A DNA stretch of 64,000 nucleotides from an uncultured Clostridia bacterium (GCA_944378105.1 CALWGC010000028.1:30650-94649), one strand, 5' to 3'. Counted from the stretch's first letter, positions 53,885-62,632 are shown. Translations and numbers: made by a program. The notes: generated from the letters alone by a model not told the origin.

Positions 53885-55735
53885 ATGAACGAATGGTTAA
53901 AACGCATACAGGCAGCAAATGATATCAAAGAACTGAAGCCAAACCAATTACCGTATTTGGCAAAAGAAATTCGTCATTTTTTGGTGGAAAAGGTATCGAA
54001 AACAGGCGGGCATTTGGCTTCCAATCTGGGGGTTGTGGAGCTGACGCTGGCGCTGCACTATGTGTTTGATATCACAAAGGATAAAATCGTCTGGGATGTG
54101 GGACACCAGGCGTATGTACATAAAATTTTGACGGGGCGAAAGGAAGGCTTTGACCAACTGCGGCAGCTGGATGGCCTCAGTGGCTTTCCAAAACCAAAGG
54201 AAAGCCCCTATGATGCCTTTGCCACGGGGCATAGCTCCACGTCCATTTCGGCGGCGCTGGGGATGGCCACGGCCAGGGATTTGCAAAAGGGGAAGGAACA
54301 TATCATTGCCGTCATTGGCGATGGCTCCATGACAGGGGGCCTGGCCTATGAGGCGCTCAATAATGCAGGGCAAAAAAATACCCAGTTGATGGTGATTTTA
54401 AATGACAACGATATGTCCATCTCCGGAAACGTCGGCGCCATGAACCGACACCTGCGGGATTTGCGGACGGCGCCCCTTTACTTAAATGCAAAAGCCGGCG
54501 TCCATGAATTATTGGCCAAAGTGCCTCTGGTGGGCGAGCCGATGGATAAGGGCATTGAGAAAGTGAAAAACAGCATCAAATATTTCCTGGTGCCCGGCGT
54601 GATGTTTGAAGAAATGGGCTTTCAATATTTGGGCCCGGTGGACGGACACAACATGGAAGAACTGTTGGAATTTTTGACCAAGGCCAAACAGATGGAAGGG
54701 CCGGTTTTGCTCCATGTGAAAACGAAAAAAGGAAAAGGCTATCCCTTTGCCGAGCAAAACCCCAGTAAGTTTCATGGCGTTTCGCCATTTCGGCCCAAAA
54801 CGGGGGAAGTGCTGGGGAAAAAAGGCGTTTCCTACTCCCAGGTGTTTGGCGATACTTTGACCAAGATTGCGGCCGAAAACGAGAAAGTGGTGGCCATTAC
54901 AGCGGCCATGTGCGGCGGGACAGGCTTAGACACATTTTCCAAAACCTATCCTACCCGCTTTTTCGATGTGGGCATTGCCGAGCAACACGCCGTCACCTTT
55001 GCGGCCGGTCTTGCTTCCAGCGGGTATCATCCCGTTTTTGCTGTCTACTCCACGTTTTTGCAGCGGGCCTATGACCAGATTGTGGAAGACGTTTGCTTCC
55101 AAAACCTGCCGGTGGTCTTTGCCATTGACCGGGCCGGTATTGTGGGGGCCGACGGGGAAACCCATCAGGGGATTTTTGACATTGGCTTTTTAAGCCATGT
55201 GCCTTCGTTGCAGTTGTTGGCGCCGCGCAGCGGGGCCGAGTGCAAGACGATGCTGGAAGAGGCCCTCAAACAGCCGGGACCGGTGGCCATTCGCTATCCA
55301 AGGGATCACGTGGAAGAGGACTGGGAAAAAGGCGTGTCACTTCCTTGGGGCAAGGCAGAATGGGTGGAAGAGGGAGAAGGCATTGCCATCCTTTCTTGCG
55401 GCACCATGTTTGAAACGGCCCGGGGCCTTTGGAAAAAGCTGAAAGAAGCGGGGAAAAATCCCATGTTGATTAACGCCAGATTTATCCAGCCACTGGATCA
55501 AGCCATGCTGGAAGAGGTGGCCCAAAAGGCCAAGACCATTGTGACCATCGAAGACCATGTACTGCGGGGCGGTTTTGGCGATTTGGTGCGCCATGCCTTG
55601 GGCACAAAGGAAGTTTTGGTACGCTCCTTTGGTTTTCCCAATCAATTTATTGAGCAGGGCAAGCGAGAGGAACTGTTTTTACACTATGGCTTAACGCCAG
55701 AAGCCATTGCGGCAGAAGTGTTAAAAGAAGAATAA
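53885..55735 (+). CDS. dxs: 1-deoxy-D-xylulose-5-phosphate synthase
   Basis: About 616 residues, thiamine diphosphate enzyme, first step of the MEP pathway. Motifs: SNLGVVELTLALHYVFD, WDVGHQAYVHKILTGR, TPP/Mg site GDGSMTGGLAYEALNNAG, central transketolase domain FDVGIAEQHAVTFAAGLA and DRAGIVGADGETHQG. The start is ATG 53885 after AGAGAGGA at about ten bases. It follows ispA closely. Confidence 0.96.
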   Translation: MNEWLKRIQAANDIKELKPNQLPYLAKEIRHFLVEKVSKTGGHLASNLGVVELTLALHYVFDITKDKIVWDVGHQAYVHKILTGRKEGFDQLRQLDGLSGFPKPKESPYDAFATGHSSTSISAALGMATARDLQKGKEHIIAVIGDGSMTGGLAYEALNNAGQKNTQLMVILNDNDMSISGNVGAMNRHLRDLRTAPLYLNAKAGVHELLAKVPLVGEPMDKGIEKVKNSIKYFLVPGVMFEEMGFQYLGPVDGHNMEELLEFLTKAKQMEGPVLLHVKTKKGKGYPFAEQNPSKFHGVSPFRPKTGEVLGKKGVSYSQVFGDTLTKIAAENEKVVAITAAMCGGTGLDTFSKTYPTRFFDVGIAEQHAVTFAAGLASSGYHPVFAVYSTFLQRAYDQIVEDVCFQNLPVVFAIDRAGIVGADGETHQGIFDIGFLSHVPSLQLLAPRSGAECKTMLEEALKQPGPVAIRYPRDHVEEDWEKGVSLPWGKAEWVEEGEGIAILSCGTMFETARGLWKKLKEAGKNPMLINARFIQPLDQAMLEEVAQKAKTIVTIEDHVLRGGFGDLVRHALGTKEVLVRSFGFPNQFIEQGKREELFLHYGLTPEAIAAEVLKEE

Positions 55736-55757
55736 GGGAAAGGGAAGGATTCGGACT

Positions 55758-56567
55758 ATGGCCGAGAAAGAAAGATTGGATGTGCTGCTGGTGGAACAGG
55801 GGCTTTGTGATTCCAGAGAGAAGGGCAAGGCGCTGATTATGGCCGGCAAAGTCTATGTGGATGGACAAAAAGAGGATAAGGCCGGCACCAAAATTTCCCG
55901 CACGGCACAGATCACCGTCAAAGACGAAGGGCCAAAATATGTCAGCCGCGGCGGGCTGAAGCTGGAAAAGGCCATGGAAGTCTTTGGGGTGGAACTGAAA
56001 GACAAAATTTGTATGGATATTGGCGCTTCCACCGGCGGTTTTACGGACTGTATGCTGCAAAACGGGGCAAAGAAAGTCTACGCCATTGACGTGGGCTATG
56101 GCCAGTTGGCGTGGAAACTGCGTAACGACAGCCGAGTGGTCTGTCTGGAAAAAACCAACGTCCGTTATCTGACCGAAGAACAGGTGCCGGAATTGGCGGA
56201 CTTTGCTTCGGTGGACGTTTCCTTTATTTCGCTGACGATGGTGATTCCTCCGGTGTTAACGAGGATGAAAGAAGACGCCTCTTTGGTATGCTTAATCAAG
56301 CCACAGTTTGAGGCCGGACGGGAAAAGGTGGGCAAAAAAGGCGTGGTGCGAGAAGCAAAAGTCCACGAAGAAGTCATCATCAAAATCATAGAGTTTGCCT
56401 GCTCCATTGGGTTACAGGTGAAAAATATCGATTTTTCGCCTATCAAAGGCCCAGAAGGAAACATTGAGTATCTGATTTTGTTGCAAAGGCAAGGGCAGGG
56501 GCTCACAAAAGAAGAAGCAATCGCCTTGGCCAAAGACATCACTGCTTCTTCCCACGAATTACTTTAA
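55758..56567 (+). CDS. tlyA: TlyA family rRNA 2'-O-methyltransferase
   Basis: 269 residues. N-terminal S4 RNA-binding domain (ERLDVLLVEQGLCDSREKGKALIMAGKV) and a FtsJ-like methyltransferase domain with CMDIGASTGGFTDCMLQNGA and VDVSFISLTMVIP. It modifies cytidines in 16S/23S rRNA in related species. The usual Clostridia neighbour order dxs-tlyA-nadK is kept. Confidence 0.94.
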   Translation: MAEKERLDVLLVEQGLCDSREKGKALIMAGKVYVDGQKEDKAGTKISRTAQITVKDEGPKYVSRGGLKLEKAMEVFGVELKDKICMDIGASTGGFTDCMLQNGAKKVYAIDVGYGQLAWKLRNDSRVVCLEKTNVRYLTEEQVPELADFASVDVSFISLTMVIPPVLTRMKEDASLVCLIKPQFEAGREKVGKKGVVREAKVHEEVIIKIIEFACSIGLQVKNIDFSPIKGPEGNIEYLILLQRQGQGLTKEEAIALAKDITASSHELL

Positions 56568-56590
56568 AGGAGAAGGCGGGAATTGGGGAT

Positions 56591-57445
56591 ATGAGAAAGA
56601 TAGGGATTTTGCCAAACGCAAAAAAAGATAGCGGTTTGGCGGCGACAAAAACGCTGATTGCGGCACTGTTACAAGAAAACTGCCGTCCGATGCTCAACGA
56701 AAACTTGAACTTGCCGCAAAGCCTGCGGCAATATGCCATCCGGGAAGATTTGTTATATCGGGAGGCAGAGTTTTTGATTGTGCTGGGAGGCGACGGCACC
56801 ATGTTAAGTTCGGCCAAGCGGGCGGCCAAGTACAACACGCCGCTGATGGGTGTCAATATGGGCCATTTGGGCTTTTTGACGGCGGCCGGGCCGGATACCA
56901 TGGTGGAAAGTTTGCAAAGTGTACTGCGGGGTGAATATCAGACGGAAAAGCGGATGATGCTGCGGGCAGAGATTTTCTCTTCCAAAGAAGGCAAGCGAAC
57001 GGTGACGGCCCTCAACGAAGTGAGCATCTCCCGGGGCAGCATGGTGGATGTGGAAGTGAAAGTCAATGGGGATTATATTGACGACTTCTTTGGCGACGGG
57101 ATTTTGGTTGCCACCCCCACCGGTTCCACCGCTTATAATCTGGCCGCCGGCGGCCCTATTTTAAAAAGCGACAGCAATGTATTGGCCATTACCCCCATTT
57201 GCCCTCATATGCTCCATGCCAGAAGCATTGTCATTGGCGGCAATGACCGGGTGGAACTGATTGTAAAAAGATTTAGCCGGCAGAAAATTTTTGCCGTGGT
57301 GGATGGGCAAAACATTTGCACGTTGGAAGAGGGAGACTCCATTTCCATCTCCAAAGCCAAGTTTTTTGCCAATATCATCAAAACAGGCAATACCGGCTTT
57401 TACGATGTGTTACGCAACAAATTATTTGGAAAGGGTGACAGGTAG
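56591..57445 (+). CDS. nadK: NAD kinase
   Basis: 284 residues. The GGDGTMLSSAKRA motif, the second motif ALNEVSISRG, and GDGILVATPTGSTAYNLAAGGPI are diagnostic. It makes NADP from NAD. It is separated from argR by only three bases. Confidence 0.96.
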   Translation: MRKIGILPNAKKDSGLAATKTLIAALLQENCRPMLNENLNLPQSLRQYAIREDLLYREAEFLIVLGGDGTMLSSAKRAAKYNTPLMGVNMGHLGFLTAAGPDTMVESLQSVLRGEYQTEKRMMLRAEIFSSKEGKRTVTALNEVSISRGSMVDVEVKVNGDYIDDFFGDGILVATPTGSTAYNLAAGGPILKSDSNVLAITPICPHMLHARSIVIGGNDRVELIVKRFSRQKIFAVVDGQNICTLEEGDSISISKAKFFANIIKTGNTGFYDVLRNKLFGKGDR

Positions 57446-57448
57446 AGG

Positions 57449-57901
57449 ATGAAAGTAGCCAGACAAGCAAAGATTTTGGAATTGATTGAACAAAATGCGG
57501 TGGAAACCCAGGAAGATTTGGCGCGGCTTTTACGAGAAAGCGGCTACAGCGTCACACAGGCCACCATTTCCAGAGATATTCGAGAATTGAAATTAACCAA
57601 AATTTCTTCCGATGGCGGCAGACAGCGTTATGCGGCCCTGGCCGCCACCGATGCGGAGATTTCCGAACGGATTATCCGCGTTTTTCGGGATGCGGTGGTG
57701 AAGCTGGACTATTCCCAAAACATCATCGTCATCAAAACCTTAAACGGCATGGGTATGGCCGTGGGGGTGGCCATTGACAGCATGGAAACCAATGACATTT
57801 TGGGCTCCATTGCCGGGGACGATACGGTCTTTTGTGTGGCCCGCACCCATAGCCAGGCCGTGGAATTTATGCAGAAATTAAACCGCATCATCAGTGCGTA
57901 A
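57449..57901 (+). CDS. argR: Arginine repressor ArgR
   Basis: 150 residues. N-terminal winged helix (about 1-70: ILELIEQNAVETQEDLARLLRESGYSVTQATISRDIRELKL) and C-terminal arginine-binding hexamerisation domain ending AGDDTVFCVARTHSQAVEF. It is embedded in the nadK-argR-recN run as in many Firmicutes. Confidence 0.95.
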   Translation: MKVARQAKILELIEQNAVETQEDLARLLRESGYSVTQATISRDIRELKLTKISSDGGRQRYAALAATDAEISERIIRVFRDAVVKLDYSQNIIVIKTLNGMGMAVGVAIDSMETNDILGSIAGDDTVFCVARTHSQAVEFMQKLNRIISA

Positions 57902-57919
57902 AAAGAAGGAGGTGGGCCC

Positions 57920-59632
57920 ATGTTACAGCGGCTGCACATCAAAAATGTGGCACTGATCGAAGAAGCGGAGATTGTGTTTGGGCCGGGCCTAAACATTCTG
58001 ACGGGGGAAACGGGTGCCGGGAAAAGTATGATTATCGATGCGGTCAGTTTTGTACTGGGCGAACGAAGCGGAAAGGATCTGGTGCGCCGGGGGCAGGCCA
58101 AGGCGGAAGTGGAGGCCGAGTTTGTGGCCAAGGTGGAAGCGGTGAAAGAAGTGCTGCGGGAACTGGAGCTGGAAGAGGAGGAGCAGTTGATCCTCTTTCG
58201 CACCATGACGGCAGAAGGAAAAAGCACTTGTCGCATCAACGGCACGGTGGTGACGGCGTCGGCCATGAAACGGCTGTCAGAAACGCTGATTGATATTCAC
58301 GGCCAGCATGCCCATCAGTCGTTGCTGAACCCCGCCCGGCACATGGACCTTTTGGACCACTTTTGCGGCAGTGCCTTGGTGGAAGAAAAAGAAAAGCTGA
58401 AAGATGCCATGATCGCCTATAAATCGGTGGTGCGCCAGTTGGAAGAACTGGGCGGCGACCCCAAAAAGCGGGCCGAGCGGGTGGCCATGCTGAAAGAAGT
58501 GGTGGCCGAAATTGGACAAGCCAAGGTGGAAGTAGGGGAAGAAGAAACCCTGCTTTCCCGCCGGGACTATTGTCTGCATGTGGAAGAGATTGCCCACTGT
58601 GCGGCAGAAAGCTTGGCGTATTTATATTTGGGCAAAGAGGGCGAAGGCGGCGCGCTGGAGCTGGTGAGCCGGGCCAGGGCCCATATGGATGATTTATACC
58701 GCATGGATGAGCGGACGAAAGCGCTATGGGAACAGATGGCAGAGGTATCCGACGGATTGCAAGAATTATGCCGTCAGTTAAGCCATTACAGTGAATCGAT
58801 CCAAAGAAAGCCGGAAGCGTTGCAAGAGATTGAAGAACGGCTGGATGTGCTGTATGGTCTCAAACGCAAATACGGCGGCAGTTTGGAGCGGGTGCTGCAA
58901 ACCCAAGCCGAAGCGGAAGAGGAGTTAAAAGAGTTGGCCGAAGGTGCGGCCAAGCGGAAAGTGTTGGAAGGACAAAAGAAGGCGCTTTTGGAGGAAATTG
59001 GCACCTATTGCAGCCAGTTGACCCATCTGCGCACCCAAACGGCACAGGTGCTGACCAGCCGCATTGAAGCACAGCTGCACCAGTTGGAAATGCAACATGC
59101 CGTCTTCCAAGTCTCCATCACCCAGAAAAACACCTTTAACGCCAGAGGGCGGGATGTGGTGGAATTTCTCATTTCTCCCAATCTGGGAGAAGAGGTGAAG
59201 CCTTTGGCAAAGATTGCATCCGGAGGCGAAATGAGCCGGGTGATGTTGGCATTAAAAACGGTGTTGGCCGATGCCGATACCATTGACACCTTCATTTTTG
59301 ATGAAATTGACACCGGGGTCAGCGGCACAACGGCGGCCCGGGTGGGGGAAAAGATGTCGGATATTGGTCGGAGCAATCAAGTGCTTTGTATCACCCATCT
59401 GCCTCAAATTGCTGCCATGGCAGACCGGCATTTTCTCATTGCCAAACGGGCAGAAGAAACAAAAACAGTCACCAGCGTGACGGCCTTGGAGGAAACAGGC
59501 CAAGTGGAAGAGCTTTCCCGCTTGATGGGCGGAGGAAAGGCCGGCGAGGCGGTGACGGCAGCGGCCCAAGAGTTAAAAGCATGGGCCAAATCATATAAAC
59601 AGGAACAACAAACAGCGGCTGCCACAAATTGA
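57920..59632 (+). CDS. recN: DNA repair protein RecN
   Basis: 570 residues, SMC-like ATPase. Walker A is GETGAGKSM near residue 30; coiled-coil arms in the middle; C-terminal signature SGGEMSRVMLALK and Walker B FIFDEIDTGVSG. It is followed by an Rrf2 regulator rather than by the spoIVB-spo0A pair often found here. Confidence 0.95.
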   Translation: MLQRLHIKNVALIEEAEIVFGPGLNILTGETGAGKSMIIDAVSFVLGERSGKDLVRRGQAKAEVEAEFVAKVEAVKEVLRELELEEEEQLILFRTMTAEGKSTCRINGTVVTASAMKRLSETLIDIHGQHAHQSLLNPARHMDLLDHFCGSALVEEKEKLKDAMIAYKSVVRQLEELGGDPKKRAERVAMLKEVVAEIGQAKVEVGEEETLLSRRDYCLHVEEIAHCAAESLAYLYLGKEGEGGALELVSRARAHMDDLYRMDERTKALWEQMAEVSDGLQELCRQLSHYSESIQRKPEALQEIEERLDVLYGLKRKYGGSLERVLQTQAEAEEELKELAEGAAKRKVLEGQKKALLEEIGTYCSQLTHLRTQTAQVLTSRIEAQLHQLEMQHAVFQVSITQKNTFNARGRDVVEFLISPNLGEEVKPLAKIASGGEMSRVMLALKTVLADADTIDTFIFDEIDTGVSGTTAARVGEKMSDIGRSNQVLCITHLPQIAAMADRHFLIAKRAEETKTVTSVTALEETGQVEELSRLMGGGKAGEAVTAAAQELKAWAKSYKQEQQTAAATN

Positions 59633-59663
59633 ACGCGCCGCTAGGCAGTAAGGAGGGAAAGAG

Positions 59664-60122
59664 ATGAAAATATCAACCAAAGGGCGTTATGCCATCCGCA
59701 TTATGTTGGACATTGCGCAAAACGGGGCTGACAAACGGGTTTCCCTGAAAGATATTGCCAGGCGACAGGAAATTTCGGTCAAGTATATGGAGCAAATCAT
59801 CGGTCAGCTTTGTAAGGCGGGGATGTTAAAAAGCACCCGCGGCGCACAGGGCGGTTACACCTTAACCAAACAGCCGGCCCAGTATTCCATCGGCGAGATT
59901 TTACGGATTACCGAAGGCGAATTGGTTCCGGTGGCCTGCTTGGAAGGGGAGGAAAATGCCTGCCCCCGGCGGGAGTTTTGCGCCACATTGGGCTTTTGGG
60001 AAGGGTTGTATGAAACCATCAACCAATATGTGGATCGGTTTTCCTTGCAGGATTTATTGGAGGAAGAGAAAAAGGGCTGTTGCTGTGAAAAACGGCTGGA
60101 TGAATTGGAATCATTGGAATAG
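59664..60122 (+). CDS. iscR: Rrf2 family regulator, IscR-like
   Basis: 152 residues. Winged helix (about 1-70) starting MKISTKGRYAIRIMLDIA, and then three cysteines Cys92, Cys100 and Cys106 near the dimer helix, the arrangement that holds an iron-sulfur cluster in IscR (E. coli uses 92, 98, 104). CymR-type members lack them. An additional triple cysteine sits at 139-141. It probably senses cluster status and represses the nifS-nifU genes that follow beyond the reversed Xre gene. The ATG follows AGGAGGG. Confidence 0.88.
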   Translation: MKISTKGRYAIRIMLDIAQNGADKRVSLKDIARRQEISVKYMEQIIGQLCKAGMLKSTRGAQGGYTLTKQPAQYSIGEILRITEGELVPVACLEGEENACPRREFCATLGFWEGLYETINQYVDRFSLQDLLEEEKKGCCCEKRLDELESLE

Positions 60123-60129
60123 ACAGCAC

Positions 60130-60171
60130 AAAAAGCCTCTTTCTGTCTGATTAGACAGAAAGAGGCTTTTT
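60130..60171 (+). terminator. Intrinsic terminator after iscR-like gene
   Basis: A perfect 19-bp stem (60130-60148 with 60153-60171) with a 4-base loop and terminal T run; one of the strongest in the window. Confidence 0.95.
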
Positions 60172-60180
60172 CTTTTGGGG

Positions 60181-60209
60181 TTGACAGAAAGAGAAAAATC
60201 GGATAATAT
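60181..60209 (+). promoter_or_regulatory. Promoter-like sequence with no downstream gene
   Basis: Perfect TTGACA at 60181-60186, 17-base spacer and TAATAT at 60204-60209. It faces the 3' end of the reversed Xre gene, with a hairpin 50 bases further on. Confidence 0.5.
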
Positions 60210-60251
60210 CATACTATAAAGATATGAATAATATGAATTAAAAAGGGTAAG

Positions 60252-60275
60252 AAAAAAACCCGCAAGGGCTTTTTT
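60252..60275. terminator. Terminator of the reversed Xre gene, possibly bidirectional
   Basis: A small CCC/GGG core flanked by A and T runs on both sides; it directly follows the Xre stop on the minus strand. Confidence 0.65.
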
Positions 60276-60280
60276 CCCGT

Positions 60281-60700
60281 TTATTCTGTTTCGTTTGTTT
60301 CTTTTGCAGCTGTTTTGTAGGCCTCACGCTTTTGGGCTACTTTCAACTTACCAGGTTTTGCTTCTTTTTGTGCATTGCTTTCCGAAAGCCAGGTGGAAAG
60401 CTGTACCAATACATCCTGCTGCTCGGGCTCCAGTTTTGCCCAATGGGCCAAAAGCAAGGTGGCCTCCGGCGGCAAGGTGGATGGATGATAGGGGTTACGG
60501 ATGTCACTGACGCATAACAAATAGTCCATGGATACCTGAAAACAATCGGCTATTTTCTTTAGGTCACTGATGGATGGTTCGTTACGGCCGGATTCATAGT
60601 TGGAAATGGCAGTATAACCGTAGTTGAGTCTTTTTGCCAATTCTTCTTGGGTGAAGCCAAACTCCTTTCTTAGCATGCGAAGCCGTTCTTTGAATTCCAT
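60281..60700 (-). CDS. Xre/Cro family transcriptional regulator
   Basis: 139 residues on the minus strand from ATG 60700, which follows GGAGAGGTG. The HTH domain (about 3-60) reads ERLRMLRKEFGFTQEELAKRLNYGYTAISNYESGRNEPSISDLKKIAD. The C-terminal half is charged, lysine-rich and unassigned. It sits between iscR-like and nifS genes in reversed orientation, so it may be an inserted gene, and it diverges from nifS. Targets unknown. Confidence 0.88.
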   Translation of the reverse strand: MEFKERLRMLRKEFGFTQEELAKRLNYGYTAISNYESGRNEPSISDLKKIADCFQVSMDYLLCVSDIRNPYHPSTLPPEATLLLAHWAKLEPEQQDVLVQLSTWLSESNAQKEAKPGKLKVAQKREAYKTAAKETNETE

Positions 60701-60810
60701 GTATGCACCTCTCCTACCAATCAACATACGCTATTACATGATACTGGGGGTGCAAATATTGACCCGTTTTTTTACTCGAAAGCCAAAGAAAAATGGTCGT
60801 AAACACCCCA

Positions 60811-60838
60811 TTACCTACCAGTTAACAATTATTATAGT
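60811..60838 (+). promoter_or_regulatory. Possible promoter of nifS-nifU
   Basis: TTACCT at 60811-60816, 16-base spacer and TATAGT at 60833-60838. Confidence 0.45.
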
Positions 60839-60856
60839 AAAAATAGTAGCAATTGG

Positions 60857-60875
60857 AAACTACATACCATAGTTT
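60857..60875. promoter_or_regulatory. Candidate operator upstream of nifS
   Basis: A perfect AAACTA-N7-TAGTTT palindrome (60857-60862 and 60870-60875), just downstream of the possible promoter and 39 bases before the nifS ATG. It could be the site of the IscR-like or the Xre regulator. Confidence 0.45.
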
Positions 60876-60914
60876 AGAAACACATGTCACAAAATAGAAA
60901 GGAGAAAAAATACT

Positions 60915-62105
60915 ATGAAAACCATCTATTTTGATTATGCAGCCACATCCCCGGTTCGCAATGAAGTATTCGAGGAAATAAAACCGTATTTTTCCAGTTT
61001 TTTCGGAAATCCATCCAGCATATACCAGCTGGGGCAGGAGGCGAAGCAGGCCATCGAGACGGCCAGACAAACGGTTGCCCGTGTTCTGGGTGGGAGGACA
61101 GATGAAATATTTTTCACATCTTGTGGAAGTGAAAGCGATAACTGGGCCCTGCGCGGTGTGGCCGAAGCGCTGCAACAAAAGGGCAATCATATTATTACCA
61201 CAAAGATCGAGCATCATGCAGTGTTGCATACAGCCCAATATTTGGAACGCCATGGCTTTACGGTGACGTATCTGGATGTGGATCAAGACGGCTTGATTTC
61301 TTTGGAAGAATTGGAAAAAGCCATTACGCCAAAGACGATTTTGATTTCGGTGATGGCGGCCAATAACGAAATTGGCACCTTGCAGCCGCTCAAAGAAATT
61401 GGCGCCATTGCAAAACGCCATGGCGTACTGTTTCACACCGATGCCGTGCAGGCTGTGGGCCATGTACCATTGGATGTGGAAGAAATGCAAATTGATTTAC
61501 TGTCCCTTTCTGGCCATAAACTTGGGGCGCCCAAAGGCATTGGCGCCTTGTATATCCGCAAAGGAACCCCCATTCATCCGTTTTTGTTGGGCGGCGGGCA
61601 GGAGAAAAAGCAGCGGGCCGGGACGGAGAACGTGGCCTCCATTGTGGGGCTAGCCAAGGCCATGGCTTTGGCGGCAGAGGAGATGGAAGAAGAAACGGCA
61701 AGGCTTACGGTGTTGCGGGAAAAACTCATCAACGGACTGTTGGAGAAAATTCCCCATAGTCAAGTCAATGGCCATCGAACCAAGCGACTGCCGGGTAACT
61801 GCAACCTTTCCTTTGCTTTTGTGGAAGGGGAGTCCATTTTGATGTTGCTAGATGCCGCCGGCATTGCGGCTTCCAGCGGTTCTGCCTGCACATCGGGAAG
61901 CCTGGACCCAAGCCATGTGCTACTGGCACTGGGCCTTTCCCATGAATTGGCCCACGGCTCGGTGCGTTTTACGCTGGGGCTTGGAACGACGGAAGAAGAA
62001 GTAGACTATGTATTAGAAGTTTTGCCGGACATTGTGGCAAGGCTAAGAGAAATGTCACCATTATACGAAGATTTTATGAAAAAAACGAAGGAGGAAACCG
62101 TTTGA
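60915..62105 (+). CDS. nifS: Cysteine desulfurase
   Basis: 396 residues, PLP enzyme supplying sulfur for Fe-S clusters and tRNA thiolation. PLP lysine Lys202 lies in SGHKLGAPKG; the active-site Cys325 is in SSGSACTSGS with the longer loop typical of group I IscS/NifS. The N-terminal motif is YFDYAATSPV. A reversed gene separates it from iscR, but the nifS-nifU-mnmA order is the classical one. Its stop overlaps the nifU start. Confidence 0.95.
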   Translation: MKTIYFDYAATSPVRNEVFEEIKPYFSSFFGNPSSIYQLGQEAKQAIETARQTVARVLGGRTDEIFFTSCGSESDNWALRGVAEALQQKGNHIITTKIEHHAVLHTAQYLERHGFTVTYLDVDQDGLISLEELEKAITPKTILISVMAANNEIGTLQPLKEIGAIAKRHGVLFHTDAVQAVGHVPLDVEEMQIDLLSLSGHKLGAPKGIGALYIRKGTPIHPFLLGGGQEKKQRAGTENVASIVGLAKAMALAAEEMEEETARLTVLREKLINGLLEKIPHSQVNGHRTKRLPGNCNLSFAFVEGESILMLLDAAGIAASSGSACTSGSLDPSHVLLALGLSHELAHGSVRFTLGLGTTEEEVDYVLEVLPDIVARLREMSPLYEDFMKKTKEETV

Positions 62106-62524
62106 TGTATAGTCAAAAAGTGATGGATCATTTTATGAACCCGAGGAATATGGGCTCATTGGCCCAACCAGATGGCGTAGGCCGGGTGGGAAATGCCAAG
62201 TGCGGCGACATCATGCAGGTGGAGCTTTCCATCCAAGATGATGTTATTACAGATGCCAAATTTAAAACCTTTGGCTGTGGCGCCGCCATTGCCACCAGCT
62301 CCATGGCAACGGAATTGGTGAAGGGAAAAACCATTCAAGAGGCACTGCAAGTGACCAACCGGGCCGTGATGGAGGCGTTGGATGGGCTGCCGCCGGTGAA
62401 GGTCCACTGCTCCTTGCTGGCAGAAGAAGCGCTCCATGCCGCCCTTTGGGATTATGCCCAGAAAAATGGGTTGGAAATCGAAGGGTTAGAAGCACCGGTG
62501 GAAGACATTGGCGACCATCACTGA
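62105..62524 (+). CDS. nifU: Iron-sulfur cluster scaffold protein, NifU/IscU N-terminal type
   Basis: 139 residues. The three conserved ligand cysteines are found in GNAKCGDIM, FGCGAAIATSS and VHCSLLAEEA, with the aspartate of CGD that regulates transfer. Length is that of stand-alone IscU. Starts with TGATG overlap at the nifS stop. Confidence 0.95.
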   Translation: MYSQKVMDHFMNPRNMGSLAQPDGVGRVGNAKCGDIMQVELSIQDDVITDAKFKTFGCGAAIATSSMATELVKGKTIQEALQVTNRAVMEALDGLPPVKVHCSLLAEEALHAALWDYAQKNGLEIEGLEAPVEDIGDHH

Positions 62525-62535
62525 AAAAAGGACGT

Positions 62536-62564
62536 TTGTCCAAGGAAAGAGAGTATGCTATAAT
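62536..62564 (+). promoter_or_regulatory. Promoter of mnmA overlapping the upstream terminator
   Basis: TTGTCC at 62536-62541, a 17-base spacer and TATAAT at 62559-62564; the expected start near 62571 lies inside the hairpin at 62565-62593. Confidence 0.75.
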
Positions 62565-62599
62565 AAAGGGCAAGTGCAAGGCATTTGCCCTTTCTTTTT
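62565..62599 (+). terminator. Terminator of the nifS-nifU operon
   Basis: Arms 62565-62577 and 62581-62593 pair with one G-T, with a 3-base loop and a CTTTTT tail. Confidence 0.85.
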
Positions 62600-62632
62600 G
62601 GGCAGAAAAAAACAAGAAACGGTGGGATTGGA

